In this document: piece after piece, positions 51,272 through 59,173 of the stretch
How the letters are laid out: the number at the start of each line of letters is the position of its first letter
How positions within the stretch are numbered: the first letter of the stretch is position 1
Source of the DNA: Lewinellaceae bacterium
Lineage (GTDB): Bacteria; Bacteroidota; Bacteroidia; Chitinophagales; Saprospiraceae
DNA length: 64,000 nt
Reading direction: 5' to 3'
Assembly (NCBI GenBank): GCA_020636435.1
Contig: JACJXX010000001.1
Coordinates: 930,001 to 994,000, forward strand
Notes under the pieces: model-generated
What the model was told of the DNA's origin: nothing
The model's input: only the letters and a program-made list of their open reading frames with translations
Database searches by the model: none
Program-made: the position numbers and the translations under genes

Positions 51272-54064
51272 TTACTGCGGGTCGTCCATTTGGAAGAATT
51301 GAACCAGTTTGTCGATAGAAACGGACAACCCTCCTGGGGATTGGGCTAAGTTCATCAATGCATCTTTTATGAACTCCATCTGCGCCACTTCGCTGTTCTT
51401 AAATTTATAAGATCCGCCTAATTTCCATGCGCGCCGGTAAACTCTTTTCACCTCGTCAATGATCCCATCTTGATCCGCTGTTTCCCGGCTGAACAACAAT
51501 TTGCACTGGTTGATGTTGACGATCTGGATCAGGTCCCAGAACTCTTTTTTGTCCACGGCGGCGGCATTCAATTCAGCCAGCAGGTTGTCGATGAAATCCT
51601 CTACAGGTTGGCCGAGTATTTTTTCAGCTTTTTGCATTCTAGCCTCGTCGCCGAGGATTTTTTCAGCGATGATCCAGTTGGTCAGTTGATAAATCCGTTG
51701 GTCGCGCAGGGTTTTGTTGTTGAGCAAAAGGCCGTCCCGGTAGCTGTCGGCCATTTTTTCTATGGCGCTCCTTTTGGCGCCCGGGGTTTCGGAGATCAGC
51801 GCCTTTCTTTTGTAGGCGCTGCCCAGCAGGCTGTATCGTTCGGGGGTGCGCCCCAGCCCGATGAGGTGCTGGAGCTCTTCGATGATGGCATCCATTTCCG
51901 GGAGGATTTCCTGCGGCGCCTTTTTCTTCTTCATGGCAACCAGGTGGCGGCCCCTGAGGTTGCACCATTGCTCAATGGCCTTTACGGAGTAAACCGCCAT
52001 GTTCTCTTCATGCAGCGACCGATATTTTTCTATCGCCGTTTCAAACTCCTCGATTTCGGCGTAGGCGATGGCTTCCATTTCGGTGATCCTGGCATTTCTC
52101 AGCCCGGATTCCCCGATCTTGCGGGTGATGTCTTCCAACCGTTCCGAAAGCTTACTGTTTCGCGTTTTGGCAAAACGGGTGTCGTTGATAAAATTTTCCA
52201 GGTCGATCAGGATTTCTTTATCCATCACGTAGGGCGTATCGGCCCCATGGCCCTTTTTCTTTTTCACCAGTTGGTAGAAGGGGTCTCCATAACACTGATA
52301 AGCGCCCCAGGTATTGGTGCGCGGGAATTTGCGGTAGCAAGCCGCCCGGGCATCTTTCACGGCGTCCCCGAAGTGGGCGCCATCCAGCATGCGGGTGTAG
52401 AATTCCTGAGCAAAGAGCGCCGCCGCCTCATCATCCACCGCCCAGCCGGCGACGACGACGGCCTTCACCCCGTTCTCGATGAACTGGGTGCCTATATTGG
52501 CGGCGAGCCGGTATTTATTCCTGAAATATTGTTCCTTGGAAGGGGCCACCTCGCCTAAATAGCAGCAATTGACAAAAACCAGCTCCGGCGTAGTGCTGAT
52601 CTGGTCGATCTCTGCGGCAGTGAGCACGACGTTGTCGGAAAGCAGTATTCCCGTCTTTTTTTCCGGGCCGTAGCCGGCGACGCCGTGGCTGGCAATGTGG
52701 ATGACCTTGTACTCGTCGTATAGGCGGGCAATGATCTCCTGGAAAGGCCGGTTGACCTGGAGGGTCGTAGTGAAATCGTTTTTTTTCAGCAATTCACCGA
52801 CCGCCTGTGCCTCCTCTCTCGCCTTGGGCAGTTGTTCGATGCCCAGGTTGGAAGAAAGAACGGGGTCGCCGATGATCAGTGCCTTGTTCTCATTGACCGG
52901 CGTGATCCTCCTCCGGTCATCGGAGGTAGACAATTGACGGATCATGCCGGTGGAAACGCAGATCGGCAGGCCCATTTTTTTATCGTAATGCAGGAGCTCC
53001 CAGGGATACCAGGCCATGGGCTTGTCCAGGATCAGCAGGATGTTTTGCTGGTCCCGGAACGCAATTTTGAAGTCATTCGGAACCAGCAGCTCAAAAATGG
53101 CCTTTGCCAGCTCCTGGTCCCAGGCGCTTTCACGGATGTTGCCGGCCAGAAGCTCTTCGAGGATAGCCGGGTCGATGAACAGGGTGCGCACTTCGATTCT
53201 GGCCCTCCCGGAAGAGGCGCTGTAGTGGATGCAGGCCTGCCCGCTGTCCGGGTGGGTTTGCAGGCTGGCGGTGATCCGCTTCCACCATTCCCTTCCGTCC
53301 TCGATGGGGAGGAATGCCCGCTTGCCCTCCACTTCCTTTACCGGGCGGGACAGGCTGATGTTGTATACGTTATTGTCGCGCTCGACTTTATCGAGGAGGA
53401 AAAAGGCATTCAGGGCCTTATCTCGGTACAATTCCATGAATTCGACTTCCGCGATGAGGGGTATTCCCGTTCCCAGGCTCCGGGTTTTTTGGTTGGCGTT
53501 GACAACGCCTTCCAGGATGGCGTTGATGGCGTTGGATAAAGAGAGGTTGGCGTATCCGCTGCCCACCAGCAGCGTGGAAATGCCGGTATCCTGGCCGTTG
53601 AGGAGGCCCGGGCCATCCCGGAGCCGCAACAGGTACTCCAGGCACCCCAGTTCAACGGATTTGCTCAGCAAAAAAGGAGTCAGGTTTTCCGGTTCCCCCA
53701 GGCCGATGATGATGGCGCCCTGGCCGTGTTGCTCATCGGGCAATATGGCGAGGTTGGTGCCGATCGGGCCGGGATACAGCCCGACGCGCTCCCTTTCCGA
53801 GAGTTTGTTGCCGAGCAGGAAATCCATATCCCCTTCCGCGCTGACGATCCCGTCGCCTTTGAAGTGGCCGATGATGACCGGGTGCCGGGCGTACTTCAAA
53901 TGGCCGTTTTTAACCACCACTCTCAAGGGGGGGAGGGCAGAGTCTTTCTCCTCTTCCTGGTTGTGTTCCGCAGGGGTGGTTATGCCCCGGCTTATCCGCT
54001 GTTTGCCCTTCGGTTTTGAAACAGGTTTTTCAGGAGGAGTTTTTTTTGAGGATTTGTTGTCCAT
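51272..54064 (-). CDS. CHAT-domain protease, large
   Basis: A 930-residue cytoplasmic protein. After a charged low-complexity start (about 1-45), residues 45-300 hold an uncharacterised alpha/beta region with Gly-rich turns (VVVKNGHLKYARHPVIIGHF, AIIIGLGEPENLTPF). A CHAT domain (about 345-600) follows, with the catalytic His460 in HIASHGVAG and Cys501 in FVNCCYLG and typical flanks (WELLHYDKK, KAVVVAGWAVDDEAAALFAQ). Residues 600-930 are helical, probably TPR-like. CHAT domains are caspase/separase-fold peptidases, often in conflict systems. The EAD11-like gene lies 155 bp upstream on the same strand. The substrate is unknown. Confidence 0.87.
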   Translation of the reverse strand: MDNKSSKKTPPEKPVSKPKGKQRISRGITTPAEHNQEEEKDSALPPLRVVVKNGHLKYARHPVIIGHFKGDGIVSAEGDMDFLLGNKLSERERVGLYPGPIGTNLAILPDEQHGQGAIIIGLGEPENLTPFLLSKSVELGCLEYLLRLRDGPGLLNGQDTGISTLLVGSGYANLSLSNAINAILEGVVNANQKTRSLGTGIPLIAEVEFMELYRDKALNAFFLLDKVERDNNVYNISLSRPVKEVEGKRAFLPIEDGREWWKRITASLQTHPDSGQACIHYSASSGRARIEVRTLFIDPAILEELLAGNIRESAWDQELAKAIFELLVPNDFKIAFRDQQNILLILDKPMAWYPWELLHYDKKMGLPICVSTGMIRQLSTSDDRRRITPVNENKALIIGDPVLSSNLGIEQLPKAREEAQAVGELLKKNDFTTTLQVNRPFQEIIARLYDEYKVIHIASHGVAGYGPEKKTGILLSDNVVLTAAEIDQISTTPELVFVNCCYLGEVAPSKEQYFRNKYRLAANIGTQFIENGVKAVVVAGWAVDDEAAALFAQEFYTRMLDGAHFGDAVKDARAACYRKFPRTNTWGAYQCYGDPFYQLVKKKKGHGADTPYVMDKEILIDLENFINDTRFAKTRNSKLSERLEDITRKIGESGLRNARITEMEAIAYAEIEEFETAIEKYRSLHEENMAVYSVKAIEQWCNLRGRHLVAMKKKKAPQEILPEMDAIIEELQHLIGLGRTPERYSLLGSAYKRKALISETPGAKRSAIEKMADSYRDGLLLNNKTLRDQRIYQLTNWIIAEKILGDEARMQKAEKILGQPVEDFIDNLLAELNAAAVDKKEFWDLIQIVNINQCKLLFSRETADQDGIIDEVKRVYRRAWKLGGSYKFKNSEVAQMEFIKDALMNLAQSPGGLSVSIDKLVQFFQMDDPQ

Positions 54065-54164
54065 GGCCCGGCCTTTTTGTTCCGTCTCCGCAATATAAGA
54101 TAAGTTGATGAATTTTGAAGGTGTTTGAATTTAGCCCTTTGGGCTGCAAAGGGGGGGGGAGCCC

Positions 54165-54214
54165 GCCGATACTTTTTGCCGGCAAGGGAAGGCCATGGGG
54201 CAAAAAGCATCGGC
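54165..54214 (-). terminator. GGCAAAAAG hairpin after the EAD11-like gene
   Basis: Arms GCCGATACTTTTTGCC and GGCAAAAAGCATCGGC form a 16-bp stem with one mismatch, directly past the EAD11-like stop codon and upstream of the CHAT gene. Sequence similarity to the hairpin at 51213-51259 shows the two belong to one repeat family. Confidence 0.65.
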
Positions 54215-54219
54215 AAAAC

Positions 54220-54714
54220 TTACGGCCCCACCCGTTTTAGTACAATGATCTCCGCTTCCGGGTTGGCGCTATCCTGCTGAACCTCAATGGGCAGTTCTTT
54301 CACCACTCCATCCGGTTCCTCCAGAGACGGCGATTTGAAAGGATAGGGGAAGGCCAGCCAGAAGTAAGCGGCCAGGGCCAGGGCCATAGGGCTGAAGATG
54401 GCAGCTTTCCAGCCTATCGGGATGCGCACGATGGCGGTGAGCAAGCCCAGGCTGGAGGGGGACCGTTCCACTTCCCAGAGGACTTCGAGCAGCGCCAGGT
54501 GCACCTTGTTGCGGGCCTGGTGGAATTCTCCTTTGCGCATGATACCCTGGCGGAACAGCTTCCGGAGCCGGGCCAGCAGGAAGAGATACTTTTTCAGCTC
54601 CCGGGTAATTTCCGGCCTGGGAGATAAAATACTGATCTCGCTAATGGCGGCCTCGAGCTGGCCAGCGGCCAACTGGTCTTTGATGTGGCTGAATACTAGC
54701 TCTTTCGTTGTCAT
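54220..54714 (-). CDS. Membrane-anchored EAD11-like adaptor protein
   Basis: A 164-residue protein. Residues 1-85 (MTTKELVFSHIKDQLAAGQL, LLARLRKLFRQGIMRKGEFH, ARNKVHLALLEVLWEVER) match the helical pattern of effector-associated domain 11, a small homotypic adaptor that recruits effectors in bacterial conflict systems. A single membrane helix (about 105-128; AIFSPMALALAAYFWLAFPY) and a ~40-residue acidic tail follow. The start at 54714 is chosen over one 30 bases upstream. Same strand as and upstream of the CHAT gene, so it may tether or recruit that protease. Confidence 0.75.
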   Translation of the reverse strand: MTTKELVFSHIKDQLAAGQLEAAISEISILSPRPEITRELKKYLFLLARLRKLFRQGIMRKGEFHQARNKVHLALLEVLWEVERSPSSLGLLTAIVRIPIGWKAAIFSPMALALAAYFWLAFPYPFKSPSLEEPDGVVKELPIEVQQDSANPEAEIIVLKRVGP

Positions 54715-54850
54715 GCATTTAAGTTTTTTGAGTCGGGTAATCATTCATTCGATTGACAGGACAAAGGTACGCGGCAACGGAAGGGCAAACATCCCCCGAA
54801 AGTGGGGTTTTGGGAATATCCCCCTTTTGGGGGATAATTAACTAACTAAC

Positions 54851-54910
54851 GAGGGGTGGGCATTATGGCGAAATAGAACACGTTCCATAATTTCATTATG
54901 CCCACCCCTC
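54851..54910. repeat. Hairpin repeat of the GTGGGCATTATGGCGAAAT family
   Basis: GAGGGGTGGGCAT at 54851-54863 pairs with ATGCCCACCCCTC at 54898-54910, enclosing ATGGCGAAATAGAACACG and a partly complementary ATAATTTCAT. AACTAACTAAC flanks it on both sides. It directly follows the response regulator stop codon. A shorter related piece occurs at 30537. Confidence 0.75.
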
Positions 54911-54916
54911 AACTAA

Positions 54917-55555
54917 CTAACCCACCAACCCAAACTCGAAAGCCGCTTTAACCAGCCCCGCCGTATTTTTAGCATTGAGCTTGCGCAGCAGGCTCTTGCG
55001 GTGGGAGATGGCCGTAGCCGGCGAGATGAAGAGCTTTTCAGCGATCTCCTCAGTGGTGTGTTCATCGATGATGAGGTGCAGCACCTCCTTTTCCCGGCGG
55101 GTGAGTTTTTGGATGTAGTCGGAAGTGCGGGGCTGACGGGGTTGCTGCATGCCGGAGATCAGGTTGTTGGCGGCCTCCCGGCTGAAATACTGCTCCCCGG
55201 CAGACACTTTCCGGATGGCGAGCAGCAGTTCTTCTTTGCCGGTATTTTTGAGGAGGTACCCATCGACCCCTGCTTTTACCATCCGGGAGATGTAGCCGGC
55301 ATTGCTGTGCATGGTAAGGGCGATCACTTTTGGCCCTTCTTTCAGCGACTTGAGCTGCCGGCAAACTTCAAAGCCGTTCATGCCCGGCAGGTTGATGTCG
55401 AGCAACACCAGAGAGATGGCTTGCCCGGCCAGGATTTCCAGGGCCTGCTCTCCGCTCAGGGCCTCATAGATGCCGGCGATGCTCTTTTCCCCTGCCAGCA
55501 GGGTGCGCAGCCCGTCGATCACGATCTGATGGTCTTCAACGATAAGTATATTCAT
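54917..55555 (-). CDS. LuxR/NarL-family response regulator
   Basis: A 212-residue regulator: receiver domain (about 1-120) with the phosphoacceptor Asp in LVLLDINLPGMNG and conserved Lys in LKNTGKEEL, and a LuxR-type helix-turn-helix (about 145-210; LTRREKEVLHLIIDEHTTEE, ATAISHRKSLLRKLNAKN). It is the likely partner of the upstream sensor kinase, from which it is separated by 129 bp of tetranucleotide repeats. Confidence 0.92.
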   Translation of the reverse strand: MNILIVEDHQIVIDGLRTLLAGEKSIAGIYEALSGEQALEILAGQAISLVLLDINLPGMNGFEVCRQLKSLKEGPKVIALTMHSNAGYISRMVKAGVDGYLLKNTGKEELLLAIRKVSAGEQYFSREAANNLISGMQQPRQPRTSDYIQKLTRREKEVLHLIIDEHTTEEIAEKLFISPATAISHRKSLLRKLNAKNTAGLVKAAFEFGLVG

Positions 55556-55559
55556 GTTT

Positions 55560-55656
55560 TAATGATTGAATGAATGATTGAATGAATGATTGATTGAATG
55601 ATTGATTGAATGAATGAATGAATGAATGATTGATTGATTGATTGATTGATTGAACG
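55560..55656. repeat. Tetranucleotide microsatellite before the response regulator
   Basis: About 95 bases of mixed 4-bp units, mostly TGAA/TGAT (AATGATTGAATGAATGATTG and variants), lie between the sensor-kinase stop and the response-regulator start. Slippage could change distance or expression between the two genes. Confidence 0.9.
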
Positions 55657-55684
55657 GCAATCATTCCTTCATTCCCTCATTCCT

Positions 55685-57973
55685 TCATTCCCTCCCCCCC
55701 ACCGGTAGGTCAACACAAAAAGTACTTCCCTGCCCCGGTTGTGATTCCACGCTCAGCCGCCCTCCCAGGTAGGATACTCTCGACCGCATATTGAACAGGC
55801 CAATTCCGCCGGCAAAATCGCCGTTGAGCTCGAAGCCCCGGCCATCGTCTTCCACGATGAGGTGGAGCCATCCGTCTTCGAGGGCCGCCTGAACGATGAC
55901 GGAGCGGGCGCCGGAATGCTGGGTAATGTTTTTCAGCAACTCCTGGGTGATGCGGTAGACGGCGATGCTGGCCGGTTCCGGAATGTCGGCCTCCAGGCCG
56001 AAGGGGATGAAGTCGGTTTCCAGGCCATGGGCTTTGGCGATGGACTCGCACAGGTAGTGCAAGGCAAATTCCAGGCCGTTTTGCTCCAGTATGTCGGGCG
56101 TCAGGTTGTGAGAGATTTCCCGGACGCTGCGGCAGGCTTCGTCCAGCAGGTGTTCCGCTTTGGAATAGCTGTGGGAGAGCTGCACCGCCGGCACGTTGTC
56201 GGACAAGGCGCTGATCTGCATTTTGGCGGTGGCCAGCACGGCGCCGAGGCCGTCGTGCAGCTCATGCGCCAGGCGTTTGCGTTCTTTTTCTTCTCCTTCT
56301 ATAACGGCCTGCAGGTGCCGGGTTTCCTGCTCTTTGCGGATGATCTCAAGGCGGTGCAGGTGCAGCCGTTTGTTGTAGCGGAACAGGAAAAACAACAGGC
56401 AGGCAATCAGGGAAGCCAGGATGGAGCCTACTGCCAACAGGACGACCTGGTAGTATTTTTTCTGAATCTCGGCCTCCAATTGTTCCGCCCGGGCCTGCCG
56501 TTCTGCCAGGGCGCGGTCCTTTTTTTCGGCCTGGTACTTCACTTCCAGCTCCTGTACGATCGACGTATTTTGCCTGGACAGTATGCTGTCCTGCACAATC
56601 CGGAGCTGTTCCTGAAAATGATAGGCCCGCTGGAAATCGCCCATTCCGGCGCGGGCGCGGGCCAGCAGGCTATATGCTTCCACCCGGCTGCTTTGGCTCT
56701 CCATTTCAGTGCTCCACTCCAGCGCTTCCAGGAGCAGCGCCTCTGCCCGGCCATATTCTCCCCGGAACAGCTCCAGCCGGGCGAGCACCAGCTGAGTATG
56801 AAGCATATTGGCCCGGTCGTTTATCTTTTTCCGGATGGTTAGGGCTTCGGTTAGGATTTTTATCGCCCTTTCGGTGTCATCCGTGCCGGACAAATGGCCT
56901 TGGTCCTGCATCTTCAACAGGCTGATCTGTGCTTCCGCTGCCGCAATGGGCTGGTTCAGTTCGAGGAAAATCTTGAGCGCCTGCTGATAATTTGAAGCAG
57001 CCATTCCCGGCTGGCCGGTTTCCGACAGCACGTCGGCCTGGTTTTTGAGGTTGACAGCTTCGATGCCCCGAATATTTCTCAGGCGGGCCATAGCGGCAGC
57101 TTTCCGGCTGTAGGACAGGGCGTTGCCCCAATCCTTCTGCGCTTTGAAAACAGCTCCGATGTTGGTGTACAGGCTCATTATAGAGAAGGTGTCCTGAATG
57201 GACTCCGCCATCTCCAGCGCCCGGATCAGGTACCTTTGGGCTTCGGCATAGTTGCCGAGTTGCTCCTGGTATCCGCCGTAGGCAATGTAATCGCCGATCA
57301 GCTCGACGGTGTTGCCCTGTTCTTCTTTTATGCCTATAAACCGTTGATAGAACGCTACAGCCGAATCGTTTTGGCCAGCGTAGCGGTACTGGGTATAGAG
57401 TTCCTCGCAAATGGCCCCGATCTTGCTGGAGTCTTTCAGCACTTCGGCCCATATCAGCCCCTCTTTGAGATATTGGACGGCTTTGGATATATCCGTGCTG
57501 TACAGGAGCGCCTGGTGATAACGCAGCACATATAAAAGCTTAGGAAGGGCCAGCTTTTTGGCCAGGCCTTCGGCTTCCTGAAAGCAGCGGCCTGCCTGGG
57601 GCAGCTCGCCCGACTGCAGGGCAAGGATGCCCAGTTCTGCCAGCGCTACAGCAGTGCCTTCCCGGTAGCCTGCATAGCGAAACCGGCTCAGCGCATCTTC
57701 CAGCGTAAGCTGCCCCTGGGTGTGGAAACCTTCCTGAATTTTGGCCTGGCCCAGGTAGAAAAGGGCCAGCCCCTGTTCCTGGGGCGCCGGCTGGCTTTGG
57801 ATCAGTTGTTCTGCGGCTTTCTGCACAGCTTCGGCCTCTCCGGCTTCCAGCAATTGCTCCATCTTCTGCCCGAAGGCCGATGGCCGCGAGAAATAGCGGG
57901 AAGGAGGCTGCAGCCGGGCCAGGGATGGCGCCAGCAGGAGGAGAATTATTATGTGGAGCGTATTTTGTTGCAT
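55685..57973 (-). CDS. TPR-containing sensor histidine kinase
   Basis: A 762-residue kinase. An N-terminal hydrophobic segment serves as signal or anchor, then TPR-like repeats fill residues about 30-460 (QGLALFYLGQAKIQEGFHTQ, YRYAGQNDSAVAFYQRFIG). A membrane helix (about 505-527; VLLAVGSILASLIACLLFFL) leads to a HisKA_3 region with the phosphoacceptor His in RKRLAHELHDGLGAVLA and a HATPase domain (ELLKNITQHSGARS, VEDDGRGFEL, GIGLFNMRSRV). The TPR part would lie in the periplasm and sense a partner. It is 9 bp after the outer-membrane gene. Confidence 0.92.
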   Translation of the reverse strand: MQQNTLHIIILLLLAPSLARLQPPSRYFSRPSAFGQKMEQLLEAGEAEAVQKAAEQLIQSQPAPQEQGLALFYLGQAKIQEGFHTQGQLTLEDALSRFRYAGYREGTAVALAELGILALQSGELPQAGRCFQEAEGLAKKLALPKLLYVLRYHQALLYSTDISKAVQYLKEGLIWAEVLKDSSKIGAICEELYTQYRYAGQNDSAVAFYQRFIGIKEEQGNTVELIGDYIAYGGYQEQLGNYAEAQRYLIRALEMAESIQDTFSIMSLYTNIGAVFKAQKDWGNALSYSRKAAAMARLRNIRGIEAVNLKNQADVLSETGQPGMAASNYQQALKIFLELNQPIAAAEAQISLLKMQDQGHLSGTDDTERAIKILTEALTIRKKINDRANMLHTQLVLARLELFRGEYGRAEALLLEALEWSTEMESQSSRVEAYSLLARARAGMGDFQRAYHFQEQLRIVQDSILSRQNTSIVQELEVKYQAEKKDRALAERQARAEQLEAEIQKKYYQVVLLAVGSILASLIACLLFFLFRYNKRLHLHRLEIIRKEQETRHLQAVIEGEEKERKRLAHELHDGLGAVLATAKMQISALSDNVPAVQLSHSYSKAEHLLDEACRSVREISHNLTPDILEQNGLEFALHYLCESIAKAHGLETDFIPFGLEADIPEPASIAVYRITQELLKNITQHSGARSVIVQAALEDGWLHLIVEDDGRGFELNGDFAGGIGLFNMRSRVSYLGGRLSVESQPGQGSTFCVDLPVGGRE

Positions 57974-57982
57974 TTTCTCACA

Positions 57983-59170
57983 TTAATAAAACGCAGTCAT
58001 CATCAGCCGAAAGGCATGCTGATGCCGGCTCCACCGTTTTCCATCCACCTGTTGGGTGGAAACGGCGGCCTGCAACAGGAGCCACGCATTGATCCGGTAT
58101 CCGGCGGCCAGCGAATGGCGTTGCAGGTCGTTGTCCCATGGCACGTTCTCTCCTGGTATTTTGCCGAAGCGCATTGCGTCGAAGCGGTAGGCCAGGTAAG
58201 CCCCTCCGAGGAAAGGCAGGCTGTACTTGATGTCCGCATAACCGGCGAAGGACTTCAGGCGTGCAGCTTTAGGGCCAAAGCTTTCCTGTTCCGGCAGGTA
58301 GGCCGGCGCCCGGTAGGCTGCCAGAAGGAGTTCTCCCGACAAGCTAAAGTATCCGAAACCGAAGTGATAATCCGTGCCGAACAACGCCTGGCGGAAGGCC
58401 TTCAGGTTATCCAGGCCGGCATTGATAGCAGCCCTTTCCATAAAAGTGCCATAGGCAATGGAGAACCCCTGTTTCCACCAGTGATCGGGCTGTACCGAGA
58501 AACGAGAAGTGAAACCCCAGTTAACAGGTCCGGACAGGCTTTCGCCAACATTGGGCGCTCCGTTCACCACGGCAGCGTCCAGCCAGGCTTTCTGAGGGCT
58601 GAGTTCCCAGTGCAGCTTCACTCCGGCCGCATACCCTCCGTAATAAAGCATGGTGCTGCCCCACTGCACTTCCCCGTCCGCCTTTATTTTGACATTGTCT
58701 CCCATCCCCGGAAAGAAGCCGGCCTTATCCGAAATGTTGATGTAGTAACTATAGGCCAGCGGGCGGGCGATGAAAGTCCGCTCTGTTGGCAGTTGCCGGC
58801 CGTTGAAAGCGCCAAAGGGATAGAGGAAGCGCCCCAGGGTGAAACGAACGGAGCTTTGCTCCGGCGCCCATTGCAGGTTGAGCTGGGGCAGGCGCACCTG
58901 TTCCGGCCGTTGCCCCTGATTTCTTTCCAGGAGCAGGCGGCCGTGCAGGCTCCATTCGGGCGACAGCGGCCAGTTGGCCATCAGGTTGGCCTGGGCCAGG
59001 CCGAAGCGCCAGTTGCGATAACCTTCGTGTATCTCGTTGTAGTAGTAATGGGACTTTTCTCCGCCTTTGGAGCCCTCGAAGCTGATGGTGGCGTTGAGCT
59101 CCAGCTGGGCCTGAAGGGCCAGCGGCAGTAAAGCCAGTTTTAAGGTTGTGAATAACCGGAACGTTTTCAT
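57983..59170 (-). CDS. Outer-membrane beta-barrel (porin-like) protein
   Basis: A 395-residue protein with signal peptide (MKTFRLFTTLKLALLPLALQ), followed by alternating amphipathic strands with many aromatic residues (WRFGLAQANLMANWPLSPEW, SSVRFTLGRFLYPFGAF) and a C-terminus ending in FRLMMTAFY, the aromatic end typical for insertion by the BAM machinery. The layout fits a 14-18-strand porin. It sits 3 bp after the cupredoxin-like gene and 9 bp before the sensor kinase, so the four genes likely form one operon. Confidence 0.8.
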   Translation of the reverse strand: MKTFRLFTTLKLALLPLALQAQLELNATISFEGSKGGEKSHYYYNEIHEGYRNWRFGLAQANLMANWPLSPEWSLHGRLLLERNQGQRPEQVRLPQLNLQWAPEQSSVRFTLGRFLYPFGAFNGRQLPTERTFIARPLAYSYYINISDKAGFFPGMGDNVKIKADGEVQWGSTMLYYGGYAAGVKLHWELSPQKAWLDAAVVNGAPNVGESLSGPVNWGFTSRFSVQPDHWWKQGFSIAYGTFMERAAINAGLDNLKAFRQALFGTDYHFGFGYFSLSGELLLAAYRAPAYLPEQESFGPKAARLKSFAGYADIKYSLPFLGGAYLAYRFDAMRFGKIPGENVPWDNDLQRHSLAAGYRINAWLLLQAAVSTQQVDGKRWSRHQHAFRLMMTAFY

Positions 59171-59173
59171 GGT

